DNA of 64,000 nt from Leifsonia xyli. Lineage in GTDB: Bacteria; Actinomycetota; Actinomycetes; Actinomycetales; Microbacteriaceae. Shown here one piece after another: positions 16,559 through 24,754 of this stretch (position 1 is its first letter; every line of letters starts with the position of its first letter). The stretch covers positions 1-64,000 of the forward strand of contig QFQR01000008.1 in NCBI GenBank assembly GCA_003243275.1. Reading direction: 5' to 3'. The position numbers and the translations under genes are program-made. The notes under the pieces were generated by a model that saw only the letters and a list, made by a program, of their open reading frames with translations, made no database searches and was not told the DNA's origin.

Positions 16559-17227
16559 ATGGGTGAGCTGCTCGGCGAGCTGGTGCCGTTCGCGATCGTG
16601 GTCGCGGTGAGCCCGCTGCCGATCATCGCGGTGCTGTTGCTGCTGGCCGCGCCGATCGGCCTCCGCGGGGGCGCGCTGTTCGCGCTCGCCCGCCTCGTCT
16701 GCCTCGCGGCCGTCGTGGCGGTGACCACCTTCCTCGCCGACCTCCTCGACGACGCCGCCGAGTCGACCTGGCCGGTCGCCGTCATCCGGATCGTGGTCGG
16801 GCTCGGGCTGGTCGGCCTCGCCGCGAGCAAGTGGCTGCGTCGTCCGCGCGGCGACGAGGCGAGCGAGCTGCCCGGGTGGATGCGTGCCATCGATGCGATG
16901 GGCGCGGGCGCTGCGCTCCGCCTCGGTGCGCTGGTGACCGTCGTGAACCCGAAGGAGCTCGCGATGGCCGCCGGCGCCGGCCTCGCTCTCGGGGGTGCGA
17001 TGGCGTCGCTCGGCGAGATCGCGGCCGCGGGTGCGGTGTTCCTCGTGATCGCGACGCTCGGGGTGACGCTCCCCGTGATCGCGCTCGCGCTCGGCCGGGA
17101 GCGGGTCGCTCCGGGCCTCGCCGACGCGCGCGACTGGTTCGTGCGCAACAGTGCCACCCTGCTGGTCGTGACGCTCCTCGTGCTCGGCGGCCTCCTGATC
17201 GGCGGCGGGATCTCCGGGCTAGGCTGA
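16559..17227 (+). CDS. GAP/Sap-family membrane protein (LysE-superfamily-like exporter)
   Basis: 222 residues, six hydrophobic segments, no signal peptide. It begins MGELLGELVPFAIVVAVSPLPIIAVLLLL, the PLPI motif being typical of the GAP (Sap) family that includes proteins for addressing sulfolipid and glycopeptidolipid in mycobacteria. Also seen: VVNPKELAMAAGAG in the second half. Substrate unknown. GGGGGCGGCGG precedes the ATG 18 bases after the regulator gene, so the two may share a transcript. The 3' end overlaps the convergent transporter gene by nine bases. Confidence 0.8.
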   Translation: MGELLGELVPFAIVVAVSPLPIIAVLLLLAAPIGLRGGALFALARLVCLAAVVAVTTFLADLLDDAAESTWPVAVIRIVVGLGLVGLAASKWLRRPRGDEASELPGWMRAIDAMGAGAALRLGALVTVVNPKELAMAAGAGLALGGAMASLGEIAAAGAVFLVIATLGVTLPVIALALGRERVAPGLADARDWFVRNSATLLVVTLLVLGGLLIGGGISGLG

Positions 17228-18079
17228 CGCGCGCCGCGCGGGCAGCTGGCCCACGAGGATGCCCCCCAGCACGAGCAGGATGCCGATCAGCTGCAGCGCC
17301 GCGAGGGTCTCGCCGCCCGCGAGCACGCCGAGCAGCACGCCCGTGACGGGGTTGAGCAGCCCGATCACGCCGACCACGCCGGCGCTCAGGTGCTGGAGGC
17401 CGTGGAACCAGGCGACGTTGGCGAGCGCCGTGCCGATGAGGGTCACGAAGGCGAGCCCGGCCCATCCGCTGCCGTCGAGCGCGGGTGGGGCGCCCTCGAC
17501 CGCGAGCGCGACGACGAGCAGCATCCCGCCGCCGAACAGCAGCTGCCAGGCGCTCGCCATGACGGGGGTCGCGGTGCCGCCCCACCGGCGGGTGAGCACG
17601 TAGCCGAGGGAGGAGGAGACGACACCGGCAACCGACGCCGCGACGCCCCAGCCGTCGATCGCGCCGAGCCCGCCCGCGACGAGCAGCAGCACGCCGAGGA
17701 TGCCGACCGCGGCCCCCGCGAGCATGCGGACGGCGGGACGTTGGCCGAGCAGCGCCCACGCGAATCCGGCGAGCATGAGGGGCGAGGCGGCCATGATCGA
17801 GGAGGCGACGCTCGTCGGCAGCAACTGGGCGGCGATGTAGAGCAGCAGGAAGAAGCCGCCGACGTTGAGCACCCCGAGCAGAGCGGTGCGCGCCCATTCG
17901 CGTCCGTGCGGGCGGGCGCGGGCGATGAGCAGCAGCACGAGCCCGGCCGGAAGCGCACGCAGGGCGGAGCCCCAGAGGGGACTGTCGGCGGGCAGGGTGT
18001 GCTGGGTCACGAAGTAGGTGGCGCCCCAGGCGATCGGCGCGATGGCCGTGATGAGCGGGCTCCGCCAATTCGCTTCCAT
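17219..18079 (-). CDS. EamA/DMT-superfamily transporter
   Basis: 286 residues, ten predicted helices in two EamA repeats (repeat 1 IAPIAWGATYFVTQHTLP..., repeat 2 from about residue 150, VAGVVSSSLGYVLTRRWGG...). Probably a drug or metabolite exporter. The ATG at 18079 is used; upstream extension would run into the MarR gene. TATTTT lies seven bases before the start. Divergent from a MarR regulator by 39 bases with a clear operator in between, so it is very likely its regulatory target. Confidence 0.88.
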   Translation of the reverse strand: MEANWRSPLITAIAPIAWGATYFVTQHTLPADSPLWGSALRALPAGLVLLLIARARPHGREWARTALLGVLNVGGFFLLLYIAAQLLPTSVASSIMAASPLMLAGFAWALLGQRPAVRMLAGAAVGILGVLLLVAGGLGAIDGWGVAASVAGVVSSSLGYVLTRRWGGTATPVMASAWQLLFGGGMLLVVALAVEGAPPALDGSGWAGLAFVTLIGTALANVAWFHGLQHLSAGVVGVIGLLNPVTGVLLGVLAGGETLAALQLIGILLVLGGILVGQLPARRASA

Positions 18080-18097
18080 AGAAGATAAAATACCTGA

Positions 18098-18118
18098 GCG
18101 GGAAGATACTATTCCCGC
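18098..18118. promoter_or_regulatory. MarR operator and leaderless promoter
   Basis: Perfect inverted repeat GCGGGAA-N7-TTCCCGC ending at the base before the MarR ATG. It contains TACTAT (18107-18112), the presumed -10, six bases from the start. GAAGATA occurs both in this repeat and again at 18081-18087 beside the transporter's TATTTT box. Confidence 0.62.
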
Positions 18119-18625
18119 ATGATCCGTGATCGCGTCGACCGCATCCAAGATCAGTGGCGCCTCGAGCGGCCCGACCTCGACCCCACGCCGCAGGGCGTCA
18201 TCGGCCGACTCCACCGGCTCGCCGCGCGACTCCACGACGAACTCGTCGTCGTCTACCGCGAACACGGGCTCGGCGAAGGCGACTTCGACGTGCTCGCCTC
18301 GCTCCGGCGATCCGGCCCGCACTACGAACTCCCCGCGGGTGAACTCGCCGAGCACACCATGATCACCACGGGAGGCATGAGCAAGCGCCTCGACCGCCTG
18401 GAGAAGCTCGGGCTCGTCGAGCGGAGAGTGGATGCGCACGACGCTCGCGTTCGCCGCGTCGCCCTGACGGCCCGCGGCAGAAGCGTCATCGACGCCGCCT
18501 TCACCGACCACCTCGCCAACGAGGCGCGGCTGCTCGCCGAGCTCCCGCCCCTGGACCGCCTCGCCCTCGAACGCATCCTGCGCGACTGGCTCGTGCGCGC
18601 CGAGGGCGCCGCCGACGAGAACTGA
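18119..18625 (+). CDS. MarR-family transcriptional regulator
   Basis: 168 residues. The winged HTH spans residues 50-115: FDVLASLRRSG, recognition region ELAEHTMITTGGMSKRLDRLEKLGLVERR, and wing DARVRRVALTARG. N- and C-terminal helices form the dimer interface. It probably represses itself and the divergent EamA transporter through the inverted repeat at 18098-18118. Ligand unknown. Confidence 0.9.
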   Translation: MIRDRVDRIQDQWRLERPDLDPTPQGVIGRLHRLAARLHDELVVVYREHGLGEGDFDVLASLRRSGPHYELPAGELAEHTMITTGGMSKRLDRLEKLGLVERRVDAHDARVRRVALTARGRSVIDAAFTDHLANEARLLAELPPLDRLALERILRDWLVRAEGAADEN

Positions 18626-18708
18626 CCGTCGGGTATCACCGCGCCATCCCGAGACTCCTCTCCTCTGCGGGCCCCCGCTCGCAGCCCCCGGAGAGGAAGG
18701 CCTCGATC

Positions 18709-20307
18709 ATGAGCACCACGACCCCCGCGCGACGCGCGACCGCATCCCGCACGCGCAGCGCGACCCCGACGGAGAGCGACACGCGCTCCGCCCCGACGCC
18801 GAAAGGCCAGGTCGAGCCCCTCGCCACGACCGGTGCCCCCAACCCCTACGCCCTCGCCTCGCTCGTCGCGGGGCGCCGCATCGACTGGGATGGTGCGGGC
18901 GACGTCCGCCGGATCCTGGAGGACGTCTTCGAGCTGCCCTACACCGAGATCATCGGCTCGGCCGAGTCGCCGCTGTTCTACGGCAGCACCTTCCGCGGCG
19001 CGCACCCGACCCGCACGCGTCCGCCCGCACCTCCCGAGCGCGCGAGCGACGACACCGACGACCGCGAGGCCACCACGCCCGACGTCTCGCGCGCCAAGAA
19101 CCTCGCCGACCTCCTCGCGGCGCTCGGGCATAAGAGCCCAGCGGAGGTGCCCGTGCGCGGCGCGACCCTCACCCGCGACGGGGTGCTCGCCGAGATCGGG
19201 CGGGCCGGCGACGCGGCGATCCGCTACGCGCGGCTGTTCGACACGCGGGTGCTCGACGTGCTGTTCCCGCGCGAGCCCGGCTACCACCCGCCGGGGTTCA
19301 GCTGGCAGGACGCGGGCCGCTTCTTCAACGAGACGACCGAGTTCTTCGACCCGGTGCAGGGCCAGGTGGCCGACTGCTACTTCATCGCCGCGATGTCGTC
19401 GGTGGCGTGGGCCTCGCCGTTCACGATCGCCGACCGCACCCGCGCGACGGCTGCCGGGCAGGATGAGTTCACCCACCGGGTGAGCTTCTTCGGCGGGAGC
19501 GGCGGATACGGCGCGGGCGGCTGGGGCGATGTCGAGGTGTCGGATCGGGTGCTCGTGGCATCCGGCGGCAACAGCTCGTACTTCGCGCACTCCGCCGAGC
19601 AGGGTGAGCTCTGGCCCGCCATCTACGAGAAGGCCTTCGCGAAGTGGCGCTTCGGCACCGCCGACGACTTCCCCGACATCCCGAACCTCGCCTGGGGCGA
19701 CACGGTCGCCGCGTGCGTCTCGCTCACGGGCGGCCACGGCTACTACCGCGGGCACGCCTCGCTGAGCGACGCACAGCTGCTGACGCTCGTGAAGTCGCAC
19801 AGCTCCGGCGGGCGCACCACGACCCCCATGGTGTGCTGGACCTATGGAGCGGGTTCCGACGAGGCCATCCGCGCCGCGAACGAGGCGGGCATCGTCGCCT
19901 CCCACGCCTACTCGGTGCTCGGCTGGATGCAGCGCTACGAGTGGATGCCGCGCCTGCGGCTCGAGGTCGAGGTGCCGCGCCTCATCCCCGAGTGGCGGCT
20001 TCCGGGGCCCGGGCCCGTGGAGATGCGGGAGCTGCTCGGCGGCACCTCGCTCGAGCAGCTCGCGCGCACCCACGTCGACCTGCCGTCGGAGGTGTTCCAG
20101 CGCTTCGAGCTGCGCCCCGTCGACTACGTCATCGTGCGCAACCCCTGGGGCTCGACCCCCGGCACGGGCGCGTCGACCGCGGCCGGCGACTTCCGTGCGC
20201 GCGACGTGAGCTGGTGGCGTGATGTGCCGCTCGGTCTCGACGGCGTGTTCGCGATGGAGGTCGGCGCGTTCCGCCGCTACTTCGCGGGCACAGGCGGCGC
20301 CGAGTGA
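18709..20307 (+). CDS. Calpain-like (C2 family) cysteine protease
   Basis: 532 residues. The papain-fold calpain core is recognisable with all three catalytic residues: Cys223 in QGQVADCYFIAAMSS, His399 in ASHAYSVLG and Asn478 in VIVRNPWGS. The N-terminal 45 residues are basic/Ser/Thr-rich and disordered; residues 46-200 are an unassigned domain with an acidic linker (about 105-128). There is no signal peptide or calcium-binding EF hand. GAGAGGAAGG lies about ten bases upstream of the ATG. Substrate unknown; it stands alone between two MarR genes. Confidence 0.85.
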   Translation: MSTTTPARRATASRTRSATPTESDTRSAPTPKGQVEPLATTGAPNPYALASLVAGRRIDWDGAGDVRRILEDVFELPYTEIIGSAESPLFYGSTFRGAHPTRTRPPAPPERASDDTDDREATTPDVSRAKNLADLLAALGHKSPAEVPVRGATLTRDGVLAEIGRAGDAAIRYARLFDTRVLDVLFPREPGYHPPGFSWQDAGRFFNETTEFFDPVQGQVADCYFIAAMSSVAWASPFTIADRTRATAAGQDEFTHRVSFFGGSGGYGAGGWGDVEVSDRVLVASGGNSSYFAHSAEQGELWPAIYEKAFAKWRFGTADDFPDIPNLAWGDTVAACVSLTGGHGYYRGHASLSDAQLLTLVKSHSSGGRTTTPMVCWTYGAGSDEAIRAANEAGIVASHAYSVLGWMQRYEWMPRLRLEVEVPRLIPEWRLPGPGPVEMRELLGGTSLEQLARTHVDLPSEVFQRFELRPVDYVIVRNPWGSTPGTGASTAAGDFRARDVSWWRDVPLGLDGVFAMEVGAFRRYFAGTGGAE

Positions 20308-20535
20308 GCGCTGGCCAAACTCGGAGAAAAATAACGGTCTGATAACTAGACAGCGTTACCTTCTCGTTATACATTCAAAGAGCTTGATTCGTTTGCTGTG
20401 GCGGACCAAGCGGAATGTGATTGCAGGACACTCTTGGTGCAAGGGAGAGGGTCGGCCGCGCGCCTCTGCGGCCGGCCCTCAATCACGTTAACGCCCGCCA
20501 TCTCGAGCGTCGGTCGCGTTCCGTAGGCTGAGCCC
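20308..20535. other. Intergenic gap with an AT-rich island
   Basis: 228 bases without a convincing gene. 20315-20400 is far richer in A and T than the rest of the window (for example GAGAAAAATAACGG and TTATACATTC), and the stretch ends in a strong hairpin at 20449-20478. It could carry a small non-coding RNA or be a remnant of foreign DNA. A 24-codon frame beginning GTG at 20417 is present but unsupported. Confidence 0.45.
20449..20478 (+). terminator. GC-rich hairpin upstream of the second MarR gene
   Basis: Eleven-base arms GGGTCGGCCGC / GCGGCCGGCCC (one U-G pair) with loop GCGCCTCT. It may terminate the protease transcript or a small RNA from the AT-rich island. Confidence 0.5.
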
Positions 20536-20976
20536 GTGACCGATCGCGCGGATGCCGTCGACGCCTGGGAGTCCCTCTACCGGGCGCAGGTCGCCGTGCT
20601 GCGACAACTGCTCGCCGAGTTCCCCGACGACGAGGTGAACTTCACCGAGTACGACGTGCTCTTCAACCTCTACCGGCAGCCCGGCCACTCGCTCCGCATC
20701 CGCGACCTCAACACGCACCTGCTGCTCACCCAGCCGAGCGTCAGCCGCCTGCTCGACCGACTCGCGGCACGCGACCTCGTCGTGAAGCGCCGCGACCCCT
20801 CAGACGCGCGCGGCACCATCGTCACCCTCACCGACCACGGGGTCGAGGTGTTCCGCCGGGTCGGCGCGCAGCACGCCCGCTCGATCATCGCCCGGATGTC
20901 GGTGCTCAGTCGCGCCCAGCAGCAGCAGTTGAGCGCGCTCACCGACACGCTGCGATCGGGCGCGGCGCCGGGGTGA
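20536..20976 (+). CDS. MarR-family transcriptional regulator
   Basis: 146 residues with a winged HTH in the middle (TEYDVLFNLYRQPGHSLRIRD, LLLTQPSVSRLLDRLAARDLVVKRR, DARGTIVTLTDHG). TAGGCT lies six bases before the GTG, so the transcript is probably leaderless. The 3' end overlaps the photolyase gene as GTGA, so it is likely to be co-expressed with it. Ligand unknown. Confidence 0.9.
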   Translation: MTDRADAVDAWESLYRAQVAVLRQLLAEFPDDEVNFTEYDVLFNLYRQPGHSLRIRDLNTHLLLTQPSVSRLLDRLAARDLVVKRRDPSDARGTIVTLTDHGVEVFRRVGAQHARSIIARMSVLSRAQQQQLSALTDTLRSGAAPG

Positions 20977-22319
20977 CCGCGAGCCTCACGCTCGTCTGGT
21001 TCCGCGACGATCTGCGCGTGACCGACCACCCCGCGCTCCTCGCAGCCGTCCAGCGGGGCGCGCCCGTGCTCGGCCTCTACGTGCTCGACGAGCACGGCGA
21101 GGGAGTGCGCCCGCCCGGCGCCGCGGCGCGCTGGTGGCTGCACCATTCGCTCCACGAGCTGCACGCGACGCTCGCGGGTCTCGGCATCCCGCTCGTGCTG
21201 AGACGCGGGCTCGCCGCCGAGATCGTGCCGGCGATGGTGGCCGAGACCGGTGCGGATGCGGTGCTCTGGAACCGGCGATACGGACCCTCCCGAGCGATCG
21301 ACGCGAGACTCAAGGCCGGGCTGCGCGCGGCCGGCATCACCACGACCTCGTTCCCGGGCGACGTGCTCGCCGAACCGCAGGAGGTGCGCACGGCATCCGG
21401 AACGCCCTACCGGGTGTTCACCCCGTTCTGGAACACGCTCCGCGCTCTCCCGGTCGCCTCCCCGCTCCCGGCACCGGATGCCATGGTCGCGCCCGCCGCG
21501 GAGGCGCCGAGCGAGCGGCTCGACGACTGGGGGCTGCTTCCGCGCGACCCCGACTGGGCGGGCGGACTGCGGGCCGCCTGGGTGGCGGGCGAGAGCGCCG
21601 CGCGGGCGCGACTGGAGCGGTTCGCCGGCGAGCTCGACGGCTACGCCGACCGCGACCTTCCCGCCGCCGACGCGAGCTCCCGGCTGAGCCCGCGACTGCG
21701 CTGGGGCGAGCTCTCACCGCGCCAGGTGGCGCACCGCATCCGCCGCGCGGGCGGGCCGCAGGCCGAGGCGTTCCTGCGGCAGCTCGGCTGGCGCGACTTC
21801 TTCCGCCACACCCTCTTCCACGAGCCCCGGCTCGCGACCCGCAACCTGCGCCCCGCCTTCGACCGCTTCCCGTGGGCGGACCCCGATCCCGCCGAACTCG
21901 ACGCCTGGCGGCGCGGCCGCACCGGCATCCCGCTCGTGGACGCCGGGATGCGCGAGCTGTGGACGACCGGCACCATGCACAACCGGGTACGGATGAGCGC
22001 GGCGAGCCTGCTGGTGAAGAACCTGCTCGTCGACTGGCGGGTCGGCGAGGCCTGGTTCTGGGACACCCTGGTAGACGCCGACGAGGCATCCAACCCGGGC
22101 AACTGGCAGTGGGTGGCCGGCAGCGGGCAGGACGCCGCGCCCTACTTCCGCATCTTCAACCCGGAGCGGCAGGCCGCGCGCTTCGACCCCGACGGCGCCT
22201 ACCGGCGACGCTGGGTCTCCGAGCTCTCCACGGAGGCCTCCCGCGAGCCGATCGTCGACCTCGCCGCATCCCGCGAGCGCGCGCTCGCCGCCTACGCGGC
22301 CCTCACCGGCCGCAGGTAG
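20973..22319 (+). CDS. phr: Deoxyribodipyrimidine photolyase (cryptochrome/photolyase family)
   Basis: 448 residues, the usual size for class I photolyase. The N-terminal antenna domain begins LTLVWFRDDLRVTDHPAL; the FAD-binding C-terminal domain has the signatures LSPRLRWGELSPRQV, FLRQLGWRDFFRH, GIPLVDAGMRELWTTGTMHNRVRMSAASLLVKNLLVDWR and DADEASNPGNWQWVAGSG. It repairs cyclobutane pyrimidine dimers using blue light. GTG start overlapping the MarR stop by four bases, an uncommon pairing that suggests controlled expression. Confidence 0.93.
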   Translation: MTASLTLVWFRDDLRVTDHPALLAAVQRGAPVLGLYVLDEHGEGVRPPGAAARWWLHHSLHELHATLAGLGIPLVLRRGLAAEIVPAMVAETGADAVLWNRRYGPSRAIDARLKAGLRAAGITTTSFPGDVLAEPQEVRTASGTPYRVFTPFWNTLRALPVASPLPAPDAMVAPAAEAPSERLDDWGLLPRDPDWAGGLRAAWVAGESAARARLERFAGELDGYADRDLPAADASSRLSPRLRWGELSPRQVAHRIRRAGGPQAEAFLRQLGWRDFFRHTLFHEPRLATRNLRPAFDRFPWADPDPAELDAWRRGRTGIPLVDAGMRELWTTGTMHNRVRMSAASLLVKNLLVDWRVGEAWFWDTLVDADEASNPGNWQWVAGSGQDAAPYFRIFNPERQAARFDPDGAYRRRWVSELSTEASREPIVDLAASRERALAAYAALTGRR

Positions 22320-22322
22320 TCG

Positions 22323-23210
22323 TCAGAGCGGAGGCCGCCCGCCGATCATGGTGACGGCCCTCGCGGCGACGCGGACGCCCGTGCGGGCCGCCTCGAGCGG
22401 ATCACGCGTGCGCACCCAGCTGTCGAGGAAGCCCGCGGTGAACGCGTCACCCGCACCCGTCGGGTCGACCATGCGGGTGGCGGGCGCCGGCACGTGCACG
22501 GGCGCGGCGCCGTCGGCGACCACGAGCACACCCTCCGAGCCGAGCGTCATCGCGACCACCGGGAATCGCCGCCCGAGCGCGCGCGCAGCCGCCTCCGGGT
22601 CGTCGACCCCGGCGAGCTGCTGCGCCTCGGCACGGTTCGGGAACAGCACCGTCGCACCCTCGATCGCCGCGGCGAAGGCGGCGACCCCGAAGTCGGCGAC
22701 ATAGCCGGTCGATGCGGGGTTGACCGACACCGGCACACCGGCCGCCGCCGCACGCGCGAGAAGCTCGCGCGTGCGGGTCGCGCCGAAGCCGTCGAGGATC
22801 GAGTACCCGCTCACGTGCAGCACGGCGGCGTCCGCGAGCAGCGCATCGGTGACCGCGTCGACCCGGAGGGCCGCGTTCGCACCGCGCTCGGTGAACATCG
22901 AGCGCGTCTCGCCGTCGACCAGGATGATGATCGTGCCGGTCGGGATGCCGACCTCCACCTGGAGGTGCGGCTCGACACCCGCCTCGCGGAACTCCTGCTC
23001 GTGCGCGGCCGCATCCTGCACGCCGACCGCACCGACGAAGTCGACCGCCGCGCCCCGTGAGCCGAGCCAGACCGCGGTGTTCGCGGCGGAGCCCCCAGGA
23101 CGCGGGCGGATGCTCGCGCTCGTGTCGGTGTCGGGCCGCACCGGACTGCGCGGCACGACCACGATGTCGTTGATGACGTCGCCGACCACGACGATGCGGT
23201 CAGCCGTCAT
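22323..23210 (-). CDS. psuK: PfkB-family kinase, probable pseudouridine kinase
   Basis: 295 residues. PfkB signature 1 near the N-terminus (RPGGSAANTAVWLGSRG) and signature 2 with the catalytic Asp (MVDPTGAGDAFTAGFLDSW). It overlaps the psuG stop as ATGA, and psuG makes the PsuK/PsuG pair: pseudouridine is phosphorylated, then cleaved to uracil and ribose 5-phosphate. A different sugar kinase role cannot be excluded from sequence, but the coupling is strong evidence. The 3' end is three bases from the convergent photolyase stop. Confidence 0.85.
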   Translation of the reverse strand: MTADRIVVVGDVINDIVVVPRSPVRPDTDTSASIRPRPGGSAANTAVWLGSRGAAVDFVGAVGVQDAAAHEQEFREAGVEPHLQVEVGIPTGTIIILVDGETRSMFTERGANAALRVDAVTDALLADAAVLHVSGYSILDGFGATRTRELLARAAAAGVPVSVNPASTGYVADFGVAAFAAAIEGATVLFPNRAEAQQLAGVDDPEAAARALGRRFPVVAMTLGSEGVLVVADGAAPVHVPAPATRMVDPTGAGDAFTAGFLDSWVRTRDPLEAARTGVRVAARAVTMIGGRPPL

Positions 23211-24124
23211 CGACGGGATGCGAGCGTCGCCCACGCCGTGGCGACATCCGCGGCGACGCGCACATTGTTGCGGGCCAGGTCGAGGTTCACCTCGAGGCTC
23301 TTGCCGCCCGAGGCCTCCACGATGTAGCCGAGCAGGAACGGCGTGACGGCCTTGCCCCGCACGCCTGCCTCCTCCGCCGCGGCGAACGCGGTGGCGAGCA
23401 CGCGGTCGTGCTCGGCGGGCTCCCACTGCTGCTCGAGCGGGATCGGGTTGGCGAGCACGATGCCGCTCGTCGAGCCGAAGGCGTCGCGCGCGGCCATCGC
23501 GGCCGCGACCTGCTCCGCCGATTCGACCTTCCAGTCGAGCTCGTAGCCGGATTCGCGCAGCCAGAAGGCCGGGAACATCGTGGTCCCGTAGCCGATCACC
23601 GGCACGCTGAGGGTCTCGAGGCGCTCGAGCGTCGCCGGGATGTCGAGCACGCTCTTGACCCCCGCGCTCACCACGGTGACGGGCGAGGAGGCGAGCGTCG
23701 TGAGGTCGGCGGACTCGTCGAAGGTGGAGGATGCGCCGCGGTGCACGCCGCCGAGCCCCCCGGTCGCGAACACCCGCACCCCGGCGAGCCCCGCGAGGTA
23801 GGCGGTGGCGGCGACGGTGGTGGCGCCCGAGCGGCCGAGCGCTGCGAGCACGGGCAGGTCGCGCACGGATGCCTTGGCGAGGTCCTCTTCGGCGATGCGA
23901 CGCACGCCATCCGCATCCAGCCCGATCTGCGGCACCCCGTCGAGCACCGCGATCGTGGCGGGGGTGACACCCCGCGCCCGCAGGATCTCCTCGAACTCGA
24001 TCGCGGCCTCGTGGTTGCGGGGGCGCGGGAGGCCGTGGCTGATGATGGTCGACTCGAGTGCGACGACGGGACGGCCGTCGGCGAGTGCGTCGGCGACCTC
24101 GGAGGAGAGCTGGAAAGCGGTCAT
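23207..24124 (-). CDS. psuG: Pseudouridine-5'-phosphate glycosidase
   Basis: Cleaves pseudouridine 5'-phosphate (C-C glycosidic bond) to uracil and ribose 5-phosphate. 305 residues. Family segments: VALESTIISHGLPRPRN, TIAVLDGVPQIGL, VFATGGLGGVHRGA, SAGVKSVLDIPATLE, GTTMFPAFWLRESG and VTPFLLGYIVEASGGKSLEVNL, holding the manganese and substrate residues. GGAGGG abuts the ATG. First gene of a two-gene operon with the kinase; uracil could be salvaged by Upp encoded 8 kb away. Confidence 0.95.
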   Translation of the reverse strand: MTAFQLSSEVADALADGRPVVALESTIISHGLPRPRNHEAAIEFEEILRARGVTPATIAVLDGVPQIGLDADGVRRIAEEDLAKASVRDLPVLAALGRSGATTVAATAYLAGLAGVRVFATGGLGGVHRGASSTFDESADLTTLASSPVTVVSAGVKSVLDIPATLERLETLSVPVIGYGTTMFPAFWLRESGYELDWKVESAEQVAAAMAARDAFGSTSGIVLANPIPLEQQWEPAEHDRVLATAFAAAEEAGVRGKAVTPFLLGYIVEASGGKSLEVNLDLARNNVRVAADVATAWATLASRR

Positions 24125-24235
24125 CCCTCCACGGTAATACGCGCCGCGAGTGGCCAGGTGCGCCGCGGGCGGCGACGGCCCGCTGCTGAGCCGAACGTCG
24201 TGCCGCAGTCGGAGGTCGCGCGTACCATGAGCCCC

Positions 24236-24454
24236 ATGGTTGACAGCGCACTTCTCGAGCAGGTGCTTCGTCTCGACGCCGAGTCGAGACGCGAACTGAT
24301 CAGCGCCGTCGAGGATTCGCTCGAGCCCGAGGTCGACCCCGCGATTCTGGCGGAGATCGACCGTCGCCTCGCGATCCTCGGTGCCGGCCCAGCCTCTGAC
24401 GGGTCGCCGTTGGAGGACTTCCTCCTCCGTCGCCGGATCCGCCGTAGCGCGTGA
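24236..24454 (+). CDS. Antitoxin of a ParE-type toxin-antitoxin module
   Basis: 72 residues resembling the 'putative addiction module component' family: LLEQVLRLDAESRRELISAVEDSLEPE followed by a flexible acidic and then basic tail (LRRRIRRSA). TACCAT (24223-24228) is seven bases before ATG 24236, so an upstream ATG at 24227 inside the box is rejected. The stop overlaps the toxin start as GTGA. It sits beside the ether-lipid-like cluster. Confidence 0.75.
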   Translation: MVDSALLEQVLRLDAESRRELISAVEDSLEPEVDPAILAEIDRRLAILGAGPASDGSPLEDFLLRRRIRRSA

Positions 24455-24753
24455 CCTGGCGGATCCAGATCCTCGACATCGCTCAGCGGGATTTCGAGGC
24501 GATCGAAAGCTACCTGGATGAGGTCGCGCCCGAACAGACCGAGCGCTTCATCGACGATTTCGAGGCGACTGTCGGCCGCGTTGCGGAGCAACCACTCCTG
24601 CGTCCCGAGATCCGCACCGAGGTACGGCGTGCGAGTCTGAGGATCTTCCGCTACCACGTCTGGTATCGGGTCTTCCCCGAACTCGAGTACCTGGAGATCC
24701 TCGCGATCCTGCACCATGCCCGTGGGCCGCAGGCTTCCGCCGACCGTCTCTGA
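24451..24753 (+). CDS. ParE/RelE-family toxin
   Basis: 100 residues with the RelE/ParE fold pattern: RIQILDIAQRDFEAIESYLDEVAPEQTERFIDDFEATVGRVAEQPLLRPEIR...LRIFRYHVWYRVFPELEYLEILAILHHAR. The terminal LHHAR/R residues and the YHVWYRV strand are typical of ParE, which poisons gyrase, rather than of the mRNase RelE. GTG start overlapping the antitoxin stop. Convergent with the downstream oxidase gene, one base apart. Confidence 0.82.
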   Translation: MTWRIQILDIAQRDFEAIESYLDEVAPEQTERFIDDFEATVGRVAEQPLLRPEIRTEVRRASLRIFRYHVWYRVFPELEYLEILAILHHARGPQASADRL

Positions 24754-24754
24754 G

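Noticed and set aside
20390..20491. 24-codon frame in the AT-rich island
   Set aside because: No SD or -10 at a suitable distance and it overlaps the hairpin.
22323..24251. A 642-residue minus-strand frame spanning psuK and beyond
   Set aside because: The upstream part is a shadow of psuG; the true kinase starts at 23210 with an ATGA overlap.
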